A DNA stretch of 64,000 bases from Pontederia crassipes (lineage: Eukaryota; Streptophyta; Magnoliopsida; Commelinales; Pontederiaceae). The notes under the pieces are model-generated. The model ran no database searches. It was not told the origin of the DNA and was given only the letters and a program-made list of their open reading frames with translations. Positions 32,703-46,210 of this stretch are shown piece by piece (within the stretch, counting starts at the first letter, position 1; every line of letters begins with the position of its first letter). The translations under genes were made by a program, and so were the position numbers. The DNA is taken from positions 8,269,501 through 8,333,500 of the forward strand of contig JAUKPH010000017.1 of the NCBI GenBank assembly GCA_030549335.1, written 5' to 3'.

Positions 32703-34966
32703 TCACAGATAAGAACTGAAATCAGGATTCATGCTCAGGCCATGATAAAACTGCCCTGCAGATAGAAGATTTAGGAACTCTTCTTCTGGGGTATGGCCAA
32801 CTGGTGCAAACTGCTCTGAAGTCACCCCACAGCTGCTTGTAATGTCATGCAAGCCATTGGAAAAAATATCATTACTAGTTGGTGCATAATCTTCTGAGGA
32901 TTCTGTCCAGTTGACTTTCTTCAAGTCTGTGTTGTTGCAGTTCCATGGTTTGCACACCCCATCATCAAAATTAGATGAGCTAGGAGCACTGGCATAGCTG
33001 GAAGATGCCCAATCTGCAAACAAAACCTTCGGGAGCTGCTTTGGAACTGACTGATCATTCAAGTCACTCTCGGCACTAGTCGTCGTTGATTGGACGGAAT
33101 CCAAGCATTCAACATTTGTAATGGTCTGTTTATTTGTTTCCCGGAATGCTGCCGATCTTTGGGAATCTTCAGCTGATAAATCAGAAACATCTTTGGCTTT
33201 CATGACTTCCTTCTTGAGATAGGAATTCCAGTGATTCTTCACCTCATTGTCAGTTCTTCCTGGCAGATGCATTACTATTTGTGACCACCTGAATTTTCAA
33301 ATTGATAAGCATTGTTTTCCAATATGTCTAACTTAGTCCAACATAAAAGTAAACGTAAACCTTTGGTTTGTAAAACTGATGAGAGTTGAGACCCATAAAA
33401 CCCATGCATTAGTTGATTAATGTTTAGTAGAAATATCAATATTTTCCTAAGGAAAGAACTATTTATAAAAGAAAAGGCAACCGCATGTAGAAGAACTCTT
33501 CAAGTGTTGATGTGTTCCTAATCATGAACTTAAGAAAATAGAAGAATCTTATCCTTCATTTAATAAGTGATTTCAGACTTGCAAGTATTTCACTAATAGA
33601 CAAACATCACATTGTTGACATATAAAACTCATAATTGCCCACATGTGATGTAAAAGTCAGCTTGATTAAAATTGTTCTGCAATTGGTTCTAGAAGTCAAC
33701 TGACCATAGAAAGCTATGCAGGACAGGTTGCTTTTTTTATGTTCCATGGAATCTTATCATCACAGTTTTCTATTAATTTTCTTTTTCTTTCGATGTGAAC
33801 CTCATATCCAGAGAAAAAAAAACTCAAGGCACTCTGGTTAGTTTAATAGAGAGGTTGAAGTATCAAAATTTTACCTCCTCCCAACAAATGCATTTTCTAT
33901 TCTTGAGGAGTTCAAGTCACTTAATAATTGAACTAATCACTTGTTGATAGTTTCATCTTTCTTTATCACCAAGAATATAGTAATTATATATGATAATTTT
34001 AAAGGAAGCAAGACACTTTCTGAAGAAAAGAACAGTTCAAGATGATTAATAGAATACAGGGAATTTGTTGCCACCTCAACCTTTGAATTCAAAGTTCGAA
34101 AATGATATATCAGCAATTCACTAATCGTTGTTTTTTCTTCTGTGGTTGTATTTTATATTGTAATAAATAAGTTTCGCAACTTTGGTTGAGTTTGCTGTGA
34201 TAGCTAACATCAGAATTGGGGGTAATTGACAGCATAATAAAAGATTCAGAAATATGTCCTAATTTTAGTCTTCTGATTCAGAAATTGCTGCAGAAAGCAT
34301 TGGCTTGATATCACAAAATTGTATCTTTTTTTTTCTAACTCACAACCTCAATGATGAAAAATCATAATTTTAACTAGCAGTACGAATAGTTTCCTGCAAT
34401 GGCACAAGCCAGCGCTTACTTATTTCCCAGCTTTGCCTGAAGCTTGATCACTGTTTCCTCCTCCTCTCGGGAAAATAATCCGCGCTTCAGTCCAGGCCTA
34501 AGATAGTTGATCCACCTCAACCTGCAGCTTTTCCCATTCCTCTGCAAACCTGTCAAATTCAAATGATGCGGTTTCAGTGAAGGAGAGAATACATCAATAA
34601 TAACATGTACTGAGAAATAATCATCTTTTGTCCACTCCTGATCTAATTATCTGAGGTCATGTCTTTGTTCTATGCATGAAGAAGAAAAAAGGACAGTTCA
34701 TGAGTAAATCTGAATTCTAAGTGCATAATTCTGTTCGAAAGGCAACTGAAAAATGTAGTTGTCTATACTCGAAATGAGCAAAGCGCATTACTTGAACTAA
34801 GAACAACTGAAGTGAAACCAAAACACTTACCAGCTCTGGCAGGAACCAGACTCCAGCAGCTGAGGCCATTCTTAATTATGTAATCTCTGAGCCTTTGGTC
34901 TTCATCAGGTGACCATAACCCCTTCTTATAATTCACCTTCGCTTTATTCCGATTCGTGCTTGCCAT
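32703..34966 (-). CDS. R2R3-MYB transcription factor (LAF1/MYB18-MYB45-like)
   Basis: A nuclear DNA-binding regulator. Three exons with the classical plant R2R3-MYB intron positions: 34966-34831, 34549-34420 and 33288-32703 (stop TGA); predicted 283 aa. R2 has Trp at 18, 38 and 58 ([24 protein letters not shown]). R3 has Phe71 in place of the first Trp, then Trp90 and Trp109 ([19 protein letters not shown]). The signature [19 protein letters not shown] is present. I see no bHLH-interaction motif in R3. The C-terminal 170 residues are Ser/Asn/Asp-rich, as expected of an activation region, and end [17 protein letters not shown]. The GLWSPDED opening and SCWSLVP resemble the LAF1/MYB18-MYB45 clade; that subgroup call is from memory and needs a tree. 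The start is the first ATG in frame, 34966. Confidence 0.93.
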
Positions 34967-36425
34967 CTTTGTCCTCTTCGGAGTGCTGCAGCATGCAACC
35001 GAGCAGGCAGAGGGCAATGAGAAGGTTCAAGTTCAACTGAGCCTCTGGCACCTTCAGAATGTCCAAAGACAAAGCTTGCCATTTAAAAAGGGTTATAAGT
35101 ACTCTTGAACTAGATAATAATAAACAAATTGAATGCAGCTCATTTCCTAGAGTTTTATATACTCCCTTAGGTTGATCTGTCTATTGCTTATGGCTTATGC
35201 TACTGTTTCATTGGAATATTTTGTTTATCTTCTTGCAGAATATTCAATGACAATTGTTCTGCTGCCATTAGAAAACAAAGAAAAATACTTGATCATTGTA
35301 AAATCCAATTGTTCAAATGCTGATCGCAAACACCTGTTTTTTTTTGTGTGTGTGTGTGTGCATTACTGTCTACAGGTAAATTCTAACCATAAAGGTTTGC
35401 AAGAAAACAAAGTTTTGACAGACCCCTTCACCAATGATTACAAGTTGCAAGTTTATTGTCTATAATTCAAGAGTTGTCAGTCCAGAGGATTTGAGTTTGT
35501 CATTTGTTGTTAGTACCAAACCAAAGAGATCCTAAAGAAACAAGTAGGATATATCTTACAAACAGCAATGGCAAGAACCAACATGCACCTGTTGTCAAAG
35601 TCATCCCTCATGTGCTAGCTGTTCACTATTAGAATACTCGATGCTTGAAGCATTTGTGTAACTCTCCTATACTTCCACCTTTTCAAGTCAAACTGTAGGC
35701 TCTCGTCCGAAATGTCTAATAGGGATGTATGCAGAAGCTATGTTTTCGTATATTTCACAGATTGGTTTCTCTCGAGTTATTGCAGAAACAAAAGGGAATT
35801 TGATATAGAGTTATCATTGCCTCTATGCTCACTGGATAAGCTAAAAAATTCAGCTTTGAAATTACATGATAGTCTCATAAATCGCCCTCTTGAACAGAAT
35901 GTTCAGGCCTACAATTTCGATGAGCTAAACTTAATGACAGAATGAAAAAAAAAACAAATTAAAAAATACAGATATGATCTTTTATTAAAGAAAAAACAGT
36001 AACCACTACATAATTCTTTTTTTATTTTTCCTGCAAATTCTCTACATTCAGAATAATGATGCTTGAAACTGAAGACATAGTTGACAGAAAGATGGAGCTT
36101 ATGGTCGAGTAATCGTTGACTTCAAATAATTTACTAATTCTCATTCCGTATGAAAAAGTTCCATTTTTTTTTTCTGAGCCATGTGGAGGTGGTCAGAATC
36201 ACAGAAAGCACTCCTTAAACAAACATCCCCACTTCTTGATCCACCATCACCTGGTAATTAGAAGTCATGTTATGCTCCAGTAACCATCTCTGACATAAAA
36301 TTCAGGGACAAATAAGCAGAACTTTGGGTCTTGTTTTATTTATTTTTCAATCGTTATAACAATATGGAAAAAAAAGTATCACTGCAATTTTATGAGTAAT
36401 ATCATCGTACTTTTTGTAGCCATGA
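34967..36425. other. Intergenic region upstream of the MYB gene
   Basis: Should hold the MYB promoter at its left side. AT-rich, with a short (TG)n near 35345-35360. Open frames on the plus strand have no recognisable domain. It ends at the target site of the LTR retrotransposon. Confidence 0.5.
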
Positions 36426-38847
36426 TGTAACGACCCTAATTTTTTAGAGTTAGAAAAATAATATTTTATTATTTATTTTGAAAAAAAATGACCATTAATA
36501 TTATTATAATAAATAATTCCGAAAATAAAGGAAAATAGGGGAGGAGTTTAATTAAGGATAAAAATGTATTATGGGATATTTATTTAAATTCGGAATTATT
36601 TAATTATTAAAATAAATCAAAATTGTTAAAAGGGACTAATTAAAAGATTAAATTTGATTAGGATTTTAAGTTATAGATGAATTGGAGATAAAGATTTAAG
36701 AGCCCTATAAATAAATCCTTAGAGTCGATCGTCAAAAGAGTTTTCTTCTCTATGGGTTCTTGGTTTCCGACGACAGAGGCATGACAAGGCATGATTCAAC
36801 GTCGAACAGCTACGAGGTACGTAGGGGGGTCCGTAGGTTTATTACATTGTGCAATTATTTTAAATCAACAGCAATAATGGATTTATAATGATTTAATCTC
36901 TTTAATCCTTTCGACTGTGCGAAAAAAAATGAATTGGTGTGAATTTTAAGGAAGAGAGAGAATCGAGCATATGACTCATTATGTAGCGTTCGGTGTCAAA
37001 AAAAAGAAAAAGATAAAAAAGTGAAAGAGCTGTCAATATCGAGAGGGTGAGCGGAGAAAAAGTGATAAAACGTTTTGCCCAAGGAAAGAAATAAAAATAA
37101 ATAAAAATAGGTTTTCTGTTGGTGGACAGTAATGGGGAGAACGTGAGAGAGAAGGGGTAAAAACAAAAAGAAAAAAAAAAGAAATTGATGGCGCCATTGC
37201 GGGTGGATAGAAGTCATTGAGAGAAAAGGGTAGAGAGGAGGAGAGGCAAAAACATCATTTGGTCTCATGTTGATATTGCAGCCGTATGATAATAGGAGAG
37301 AGAAATGTGAAAAAAGAGGGATTAGTGCCATCCGAGAGAGAAAGAAGAAAATATATTTTTTCTTCGTTTATAATTTTTTTGACAAGAATTAACTAATTAG
37401 ATTTCTCGGTCAATGAGAAAAGAAATAGAAAAAAATAAGGAAAAAGAATTGGGAGTTATTTTATTAGTTAATTCTTTTAATTACTAATTTTGTAATAATT
37501 GGCTTATTGTTGTTATTATAGGAATATGATGTGTTGATTATATTATTATTGATTGTGGTGATCATATTGTTATCATTCTTGATTATATTCTTATCATATA
37601 TAATCATCATATCAGATCATATCATCATCGTATTCGATCATATTTTATTATCATATCCAATCTTATCACTGATTATGATATTGATTCAGTAATCTTTCTG
37701 ATTGAGTCTTGTTTTATCTAAATTAAATTATTAAAAAATAGACATCTTAGGTAAATAAGATAAAAGTCGAAAGCTACTTGACCCATGTTCACTGATTGCC
37801 ACTAAGCCGGGACCAATTGAATTGAATGGGGCAGATAATGTAAAAGCTATGGCTGTCTTGTGTATGGTCACTCGTCCCCCACCATACACGAACTCATTGA
37901 ATCGTATCGGGCTTGCCGTGGCACTGATCCCCCACTGGCCTGCATGAAAGTGGCATGGTGTCCCTTAATTGACTGAACGCTCCTCATTGAATTGGATAAC
38001 TCCGAACATTATAAATAGAATCGAATTAAAATAGAATTGAATTAAGTTGAATTGGATTGAAACCAAATTGAATTGAATAGATCATGGTCATTTGGAATAC
38101 CGGCGTTGATTGGCATTGCCTCCGCCCATTGAATCGAATTGAATTGTAATTGACCAATGACCATTGACATTGAATTGAAAATTATTAAATTGAATAGTGT
38201 CATAGTGATCAGACATTTAATTGCTAAATTAATATTGATCGATCATCTGATCTTTTTCTGATCCTTCCTATTGATTTATGACTTTATTGTCCTATTGTTA
38301 TATTGAATCATCGATCCAATTGATTAAGCAATTATTAATTGCTATATCTATTGATTGGTCTTTTGACCATAACTTAATATAGTTGCTCATATTGATAAAT
38401 CGTTATATTGTAAATTGATTATTGTATTGATTGCTCAATTGACTCATCATTGATTATATCTTATTTTTAATTAAGCATATTGATTATTTAGTAGACCCTA
38501 CGTACTGAGTATTTTTATACTCATGAATATTTTCCTGTACCTGGATCCGTGCAGGTGAGAGTACTTTGATAGAGGATGATCCTGCAGGTGGCTATGCTCA
38601 GTGATAGACAGATGTTGCACATGTTCTAGATTGAGTTGTCTAGTTTTTATTATTTCTGCATTTATTAGAATTGTGAACTTATTAATATTTTAATTATTTT
38701 GAATATAATGGATTATTAGATGGTATTATTGAAAAGTCTTCCGCACTTTATAGATTTTATTCCGCAAAAATATTTTATAGAAAATTGAGTAGCGCCTCTG
38801 GGACGACTCTGAGCACGTGAAAGTCACGTGGGTCTCGGGGCGTTACT
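36426..38847 (+). repeat. 5' LTR
   Basis: 2422 bp. Has a TATA-like CCCTATAAATAAATCC near 36704-36719, AG-rich stretches and many GAATTGAATT words toward its 3' half. The last base is T where the 3' LTR has A. Confidence 0.92.
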
Positions 38848-38850
38848 GAA

Positions 38851-38861
38851 GGTATCAGAGC
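38851..38861 (+). other. Primer-binding site, initiator tRNA-Met type
   Basis: GGTATCAGAGC three bases after the 5' LTR end. Confidence 0.85.
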
Positions 38862-39039
38862 CTAAGGAGAGACACTTCTTAGCTGTCTCTAATAGATAGA
38901 ATTAAGTCTATGTGCAACTGTCACGAGCAACCACTGCAGCCATCCAGTAGGGTCAAGTAAGTTTTTCATTGCGATATCGATATTGAATTCTTACTTATTG
39001 AATTGTATCGTATTGTTTATTGTTGGATGAGCACAGATG

Positions 39040-40155
39040 TCTCCCAAGTTGATGACCTCTTATCAATTTTATCGTGGACCGAGAAGTAAATATCGATGAT
39101 CCAATTCTCAAGATACACAGGAGGATGGCCAAGCGGCCCAAGGCCCGTCAGTAAATAATGAATGGATCAATGAACATCAAGAGGAACGTTCGAACCATGG
39201 ATCATCATCATATGAATCTCGAAAATCGAAAAGAAATTGTTAAGCGTGAAGGGGAACATCGTGAAGGGGAACATCAAGAGGAACGTTCGAACCATGAGTA
39301 ATACTAAGAGTCATGATGTTCCCCTTCACGATAATCGAAAAGAAATTGTTAAGCGTTTTCTCAACATACAGCCTCCCCAATTTGATGGGAAGGACAATTT
39401 CGAGAAAGCCTATAGGTGGCTGAAAGAAATTGACCAAACTCTAGTGAAGATGGACTGCGGTGAGAACTGCAAGACTATATGTGCTACGAGGTGTTTAACG
39501 GGTGATGCTGGGCATTGGTGGAACGCAACAAAAGCTGGCACATTCTCCGGAAAGGACCTGATTCATTGGAGAAAAGTTTAAAAAGATATTCAAGGATCGC
39601 TATTTACCTATTTTCCGAAGAACGAGAAAACGGAAGGAATATCGAGACCTACAACAGAATACCATGACAGTCGAGGACTACACGATCGAATTCTTAAAGT
39701 TAGAGAAGTATGGTACTAGACGTCAATCAGAGAGAAATCGTGTTAAGCAATGGGTGGAAGGTCTCAAGCCAAGCCTTCGAGGACGGGTAAAATGTTGTAA
39801 CTATCAGACCCTTCAAGTTGCGAAAGAGTTTGCTACCATGCTTGAAAATGATGACATAACAAACGCAACTCAACCGAATCAAGAGGATATAGATAATGAT
39901 CAGAATCATATTTGGAGTAAAGATAGAAGACATCAAAGAAGAGAGAAGCGACATCAAGAAAACTACAACCGAGGAAGGCCATATCCAACACGGAATGATC
40001 CTCCACCACATAGAGAATCATGTAACTACTGCCACAAAATGCATCTCGGTGAATGTTATTGGGCGATGGGAGCATGCCTAAATTATGGCAAGATGGATCA
40101 CTTCGCAAGATATTGCGATGAATCAAAATGGGTCGAACCTCTACGACAACAATAG
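39040..40155 (+). pseudogene. Gag of the LTR retrotransposon (frameshifted)
   Basis: A gag core (FDGKDNFEKAYRWLKEID, then GDAGHWWNATK) is open to about 39580. There the frame shifts and continues with MTVEDYTIEFLKLEKYG and VKQWVEGLKPSLRGRV to 40155. The zinc knuckle reads CLNYGKMDHFARYC, with Tyr at the second cysteine. A second Cys/His cluster (CNYCHKMHLGEC) precedes it. A stop near 39075 interrupts any longer N-terminus. Capsid-like role in a live element; this copy is not expected to work. Confidence 0.8.
39260..39330. repeat. Perfect 16-bp inverted repeat within a local duplication in gag
   Basis: CGTGAAGGGGAACATC at 39260-39275 pairs with its complement at 39315-39330, loop 39 nt. Flanking phrases (AATCGAAAAGAAATTGTTAAGCG, and GAACATCAAGAGGAACGTTCG) also occur twice within 39170-39360, so the site arose by a duplication with an inverted part. 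Confidence 0.8.
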
Positions 40156-40979
40156 GCCTCCAAGAATGGTGCTGAAATCACCCAAATAAATTGATATATT
40201 ATGACATATGACTTGAAGCTTAATCAAGTCGAAATTGTAATCTCCACTCCAACTAGTATTTAGATATTTTGCATATCCAAATAGCATGTGTTATATAGAA
40301 TGAATATAGTTTATAGTTTACTTTTCATTAAAAAAGTAATAATAATTGATCATTGAAAAGTAGAGTGTTTAATGGAAGCACTCATATGACAATATTTCTA
40401 AGGAGGTTATCGATTAGTTGGTGCTCATAATTTACCGTAAAAAGTCGAGCACTCGAACTCAATAGAAAAGGTGATGAAGTGCACACATAATGGTATGGAA
40501 GAAGGACAACATCCAAGTATGTTAAAAAATTATAGTATAGTTATTACTACATTAGTTAACCCAAGATCGATGATATTTCAATATATTCGTCAAGCCTAGA
40601 GGAACATGCAGAACACTTGCAGATTGCACTGCAAACATTAAGAGAAATAAGTATGCGCCAAAGTATCGAAATACAAATTTTGACAGAATGAGATAATGTT
40701 CTCCAGAAATATCGCATAGATAGAATATCAAAAGATGAATGCTATAATCAAATGGATTCAACCAATGGACGTGTTAAAGAAGAAAAAAAACTTCCTTAGA
40801 CTTGTAAGACATTTTTGAACAGTCGCATTAGATTTGCAGAATATTAGCCGAGAGTCGCACCAGATTACTACACGATAGTATTGCTATGGACGAACCTCAC
40901 CAAGAAGGACAAAAAGATATAAAAAAAATTTGAATGGCTCAGGAAAGGATAAAAAATAGGTTTTAAGAATTAGAGAAGA

Positions 40980-42020
40980 AATTGACAACGATGTCCTTCT
41001 TTTGAAAAGACCTTCAGGCCGAGGTTATGTCACCCACAACGATGCATACAACTCCCACATGGCATGCGTCTTGATACTACATAGGAAGAAGATAGTTGCC
41101 AACACATCAAGACAATTAGATATCGAATTAACAATTGCGGTCTTCACCCCAAGAGTCGGTGACACAACGTGTAGGATGAAGAGATTGAATTCTCCACGGA
41201 CCACCAAGGTTGAGGTACACTTTCGAACATGTGTCAAAAAGAAAGAGATGGATCAAATTGCTCAAAGGTTACGAGTTTGCTATCAACTACAAAGCAAACT
41301 CAGTTGAGAATGTCTTAAGCAGAAAGGTCACTTGCTCATTGGGGGGTGAGCCGATAGAATATGAACAATGAGCAATTGTATCATCCAAGTCAGTCTAGTA
41401 ACCAGTAATGATGGTGCATGGATAGCAACACATCTTACATGCAATCGAAATTACTATGAAAGGTCGAAAAATGAAAGTGGAGCATCAGAGGTCACATGGT
41501 GTACTACAAGAGCTTGAAAATCCTCAATAGCATTAAAAAAAAGATAACGATGGATGTTATTAGAGGGCTTGACATGGACACAATGTGATATGAGTAATAG
41601 AGGATCGATATGTTAAAATAGCCAATGTCATACCCATTAGAGAAAGGTTAGTCCATCGAAAGCCTCATGGTCATTTTTTTAAAAGAGGTTATCCGACTAC
41701 ATGGAGTGTTGATATCCATCGCGTCGGATAAGAATCTACAATGCATAGACCAATTCTGATGGAGCATCTATAGAGCAATTGGGATGTGGTTGAACTTCTA
41801 GATCACCTTCCATTCACAGATGAATGAGTAGTCTGAATGGACAATTCAGACCTTAAAAAAAAAATATGTTCTGGACTTGCATTAGACCGGAGTGATAGTT
41901 GGAACAATCAGCTCCCACTAGCGAAGTTAGTATGTGGCAACAGTCGTCACTCTGACATAGGCATGCCACTTCATAGTCATGTATGGAAGGCATTATTGCT
42001 CACCTATCAGCTGGAGCGAT
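40980..42020 (+). pseudogene. Pol remnants (RNase H and integrase scraps)
   Basis: Near 41030-41310 a frame gives ASRQL-like NTSRQLDIELTIAVF and a downstream ENVLSRK match to the end of gypsy RNase H. Near 41835-42020 DRSDSWNNQLPLAKLVCGNS resembles the integrase core. Protease and reverse transcriptase are not recognisable. Many stops and short deletions lie between. Confidence 0.6.
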
Positions 42021-42341
42021 GTTGATGAACAGTTCGTTGATGACAATTCTCGTCATGAGAATAACTGACGCACATTCAAAAGGATGTTGACAAAATTTGC
42101 TTCATCAAGAAATGTTGAAGGTAGTCCACATGAGACAAAAATAGTAGGCTGACATAGTGAGATTACAAGAATTAAATCAAAATGGAGATCTAACATACGT
42201 AGGACACATCATGAAGATGAAGATGACATTTTAAAACGGAAAGTTGAAGTCAGAAAAGTTTTTTTTTCAAATTTGTTAGGTAGATGATGTAGTTTCGTTT
42301 ACGCAAATTCGAGGATGAATTTATTTTTAAGGAGGTTATGA

Positions 42342-44787
42342 TGTAACGACCCTAATTTTTGAGAGTTAGAAAAATAATATTTTATTATTTATTTTGAGAA
42401 AAATGACCATTAATATTATTATAATAAATAATTTCGAAAATAAAGGAAAATATGGGAGGGGTTTAATTAAGGATAAAATGTATTATGGGATATTTATTTA
42501 AATTCGTAATTATTTAATTATTAAAATAAATCAAAATTGTTAAAAGGGATTAATTAAAAGATTAAATTTGATTAGGATTGTAAGTTATACATGAATTGGA
42601 GATAAAGATTTAAGAGCCCTATAAATAAATCCTTAGAGTCGATCGTCAAAAGAGTTTTCTTCTCTATGGGTTCTTGGTTTCTGACGACAGAGACATGGCA
42701 AGGCATGATTCAACGTCGAACGGCTACGAGGTATGTAGGGGGATCCGTAGGTTTATTACATTGTGCAATTATTTTAAATCAACAGCAATAATGGATTTAT
42801 AAGGATTTAATCTCTTTAATCCTTTCGACTGTGCGAAAAAAAAATGAATTGGTGTGAATTTTAAGGAAGAGAGAGAATCGAGCATATGACTCATTATGCA
42901 GCATTCGGTGTCAAAAAAAAAGAAAAAGATAAAAAAAATGAAAGAGCTGTCAATACCGAGAGGGTGAGCGGAGAAAAAGTGATAAAACGTTTTGCCCAAG
43001 GAAAGAAATAAAAATAAATAAAAATAGGTTTTCTGTTGGTGGACAATAATGGGGAGAACGTGAGAGATAAGGGGTAAAAGCAAAAAGAAAAAAAAAAGAA
43101 ATTGATGGCGCCATTACGGGTGGATAGAAGTCAGAGAGAGAAAAGGGTAGAGAGGAGGAGAGGCAAAAACATCATTTGGTCTCATGTTGATATTGCAGCC
43201 GTATGATAATAGGAGAGAGAAATGTGAAGAAAGAGGGATTAGTGCCATCCGATAGAGAAAGAAGAAAATATAATTTTTCTTCGTTTATAATTTTTTTGAC
43301 AAGAATTAACTAATTAGATTTCTCGGTCAACGAGAAAAGAAATAGAAAAAAAAATAAGGAAAAAGAATTGGGAGTTATTTTATTAGTTAATTCTTTTAAT
43401 TACTAATTTTGTAATAATTGGCTTATTGTTGTTATTATAGGAATATGATGTGTTGATTATATTATTATTGATTGTGGTGATCATATTGTTATCATTCTTG
43501 ATTATATTCTTATCATATATAATCATCATATCATCATCGTATTCGATCATATTTTATTATCATATCCAATCTTATCACTGATTATGATATTGATCCAGTA
43601 ATCTTTCTGATTGAGTCTTGTTTTACCTAAATTAAATTATTAAAAAATAGACATCTTAGGTAAATAAGATAAAAGTCGAAAGCTACTTGGCCCATGTTCA
43701 CTGATTGCCACTAAGCCGGGACCAATTGAATTGAATTGAATTGAATTGAATGATGCAGATAATGTAAAAGCTATGGCTGTCTAGTGTATGACCACTCGTC
43801 CTCCACCATACACGAACTCATTGAATCGTATCGGGCTTACCGTGATACTGATCCCCCACTGACCTGCATGAAAGTGGCATGGTGTCCCTTAATTGACTGA
43901 GCGCTCCTCATTGAATTGGATAACTCCGAACATTTTAAATTGAATTTAATTGAAATAGAATCGAATTAAAATAGAATTGAATTAAATTGAATTGGATTGA
44001 AACCAAATTGAATTGAATAGATCATGGTCATTTGGAATACCAGCGTTGATTGGCATTGCCTCCGCCCATTGAATCGAATTGAATTGTAATTGACCAATGA
44101 CCATTGACATTGAATTGAAAATTATTAAATTGAATAGTGTCATAGTGATCAGACATTTAATTGCTAAATCAATATTGATCGATCATCTGATCTTTTTCTG
44201 ATCCTTCCTATTGATTTATGACTTTATTGTCCTATTGTTATATTGAATCATCGATCCAATTGATTAAGCAATTATTAATTGCTATCTCTATTGATTGATC
44301 TTTTGACCATAACTTAATATAGTTGCTCATATTGATAAATCGTTATATTGTAAATTGATTATTGTATTGATTGCTCAATTGACTCATCATTGATTATATC
44401 TTATTTTTAATTGAGCATATTGATTATTTAGTAGACCCTACGTACTGAGTATTTTTATACTCATGAATATTTTCCTGTACCTAGATCCGTGCAGGTGAGA
44501 GTACTTTGATAGAGGATGATCCTGCAGGTGGCTATGCTCAGTGATAGACAGATGTTGCACATGTTCTAGATTGAGTTGTCTAGTTTTTATTATTTCCGCA
44601 TTTATTAGAATTGTGAACTTATTAATATTTTAATTATTTTGAATATAATGGATTATTAGATGTTATTATTGAAAAGTCTTCCGCACTTTATAGATTTTAT
44701 TCTGCAAAAATATTTTATAGAAAATTGAGTAGCGCCTCTGGGACGACTCTGAGCACGTGAAAGTCACGTGGGTCTCGGGGCGTTACA
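42342..44787 (+). repeat. 3' LTR
   Basis: 2446 bp, colinear with 36426-38847. Visible differences are single bases and small indels, more common in the first 450 bp than later. It includes an extra run of GAATT units near 43725-43745. Confidence 0.92.
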
Positions 44788-45649
44788 CATGATGTTATCC
44801 GGATGTTGCTGAGTCGCTGAACTCCTTTTTTTAATCCTTTATTGTGGCTAAGATGATTAACGGACTAAAGACAAGTGAGAGTAGATTAACCACAATTTAA
44901 ACCTATATCGGATTAGTTCAATGTCCAAAGAAAAATGGTTTCACTAATTGGGGTCTCCGATTGTTCATTCCACTCGATTACGAGCTCTTTAAATAGATGC
45001 ATGTTTTGTAACTGTCTCCAAATTCCACATAAGGAAACCACAGTAGAAATTGGAAATCAATGCCATTAATAAAGAAATCAAAATTTCAAATGAATTTGAA
45101 AAAAAAAGGAAAGAAGAACGGCCAACAGTGGAGGAAAATCCTCCCCTGATTACCGCTCAGAAACGGCTGGCCACCTTGGCCGGCCGAGACTATAAGAGAA
45201 CGCGAAGGGGCACCCTCGCGTCCCCCTCGACACCCTAGCCAATTGGCGGCGCTTCCTCTTCTTCTTCCTCCGAACCGGCGACCGACGCACACATACGACA
45301 AGCGAAGCAGAGCACAACTTCGACGATGAACGACCGATGATCCAACGCCCCCACAATGCACCGCGACCCCTCCAACGTTCATGAGGACCGGGTGTACCTT
45401 TGCACTGGCCAAGAGCGACCGACAATCGATTGGACGACGTAAACAGTACCAGCGAACTCCGACGCACGAAAATAGAGGTACTTTAGCGTCTTAAATCCCT
45501 AGACGAAGAAATAATGATCGTTTAATGCATAGGAATAGTTCATTGTGATCCTGAGATGATTATCTACATTTTTCATATTATTTTCGTCGTCGTTTGATGG
45601 CCGAAAGGCCGTCGGAAATGAAGAAGAAGTCTGACGGCCCTATTTTATC

Positions 45650-46010
45650 ACAGGGACCGGTCGACCGATTTTATCAATGATCGACCCATCTGTGTGAAGA
45701 ACCCACACGAATTTTTTACTGATCGGTCGACTGGTCACACCAGGGCGGTCGATCGATCTATATGCTAATGGACAGAATAGATTTCATGATCGGCCAATCG
45801 AACCTCAGATCAGTCGACCGATCCTACGCGCAGTGCACATTTTGTGAACCTTGAGACCGGTCACTGATCACCAGAATGGTCGACCGATCGATCGATCGAT
45901 CGGTCCCACAGTGGACGATCGACCGGTTCAAGTCTCACTAGATCAGCTCGGCCGAATCAAGAGGAACAATCGACCGGTCCAGAAATGGTCGACCAGTTCA
46001 GATAGTGAAT
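45650..46010. repeat. Cluster of GGTCGACCGATC-like palindromic words
   Basis: About ten variants of GGTCGACCGATC, GATCGACCGGT and TGGTCGACCAGT occur within 360 bp, in both orientations, including a (GATC)n-like run near 45890. Confidence 0.75.
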
Positions 46011-46210
46011 CAATTCCAACTTTAAATAATAATTCTGAGACTCTACCCAGCTCAGCTATACTGACTGAATCATATTGTACAAAGAATAATGCTCAATTGG
46101 GTCCTGAATCATATATTTCATGATAAACAAAGATAAATAAAGAAAAGACAAAGACATGGAATTGCTATGTGCCGCCCGCAAAGATTAGAGTAAAGTACAG
46201 AGAGAGGTAG

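Larger units (their letters stand above)
36426..44787 (+). mobile_element. Recent Ty3/gypsy-type LTR retrotransposon with decayed interior
   Basis: 8362 bp. LTRs at 36426-38847 and 42342-44787 run from TGTAACGACCC to GGGGCGTTACA. A perfect 5-bp target duplication CATGA flanks it (36421-36425, 44788-44792). A tRNA-Met primer-binding site follows the first LTR, and an AAGGAGG purine tract precedes the second. The interior is only 3.5 kb: gag with one frameshift, then pol reduced to scraps. LTRs differ by only a few percent, so insertion is recent, yet the coding part is far more damaged. It was probably moved by proteins from another element. Confidence 0.92.

Noticed and set aside
35712-35945. 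77-codon plus-strand frame
   Set aside because: No domain, no splice or promoter support, AT-rich spacer.
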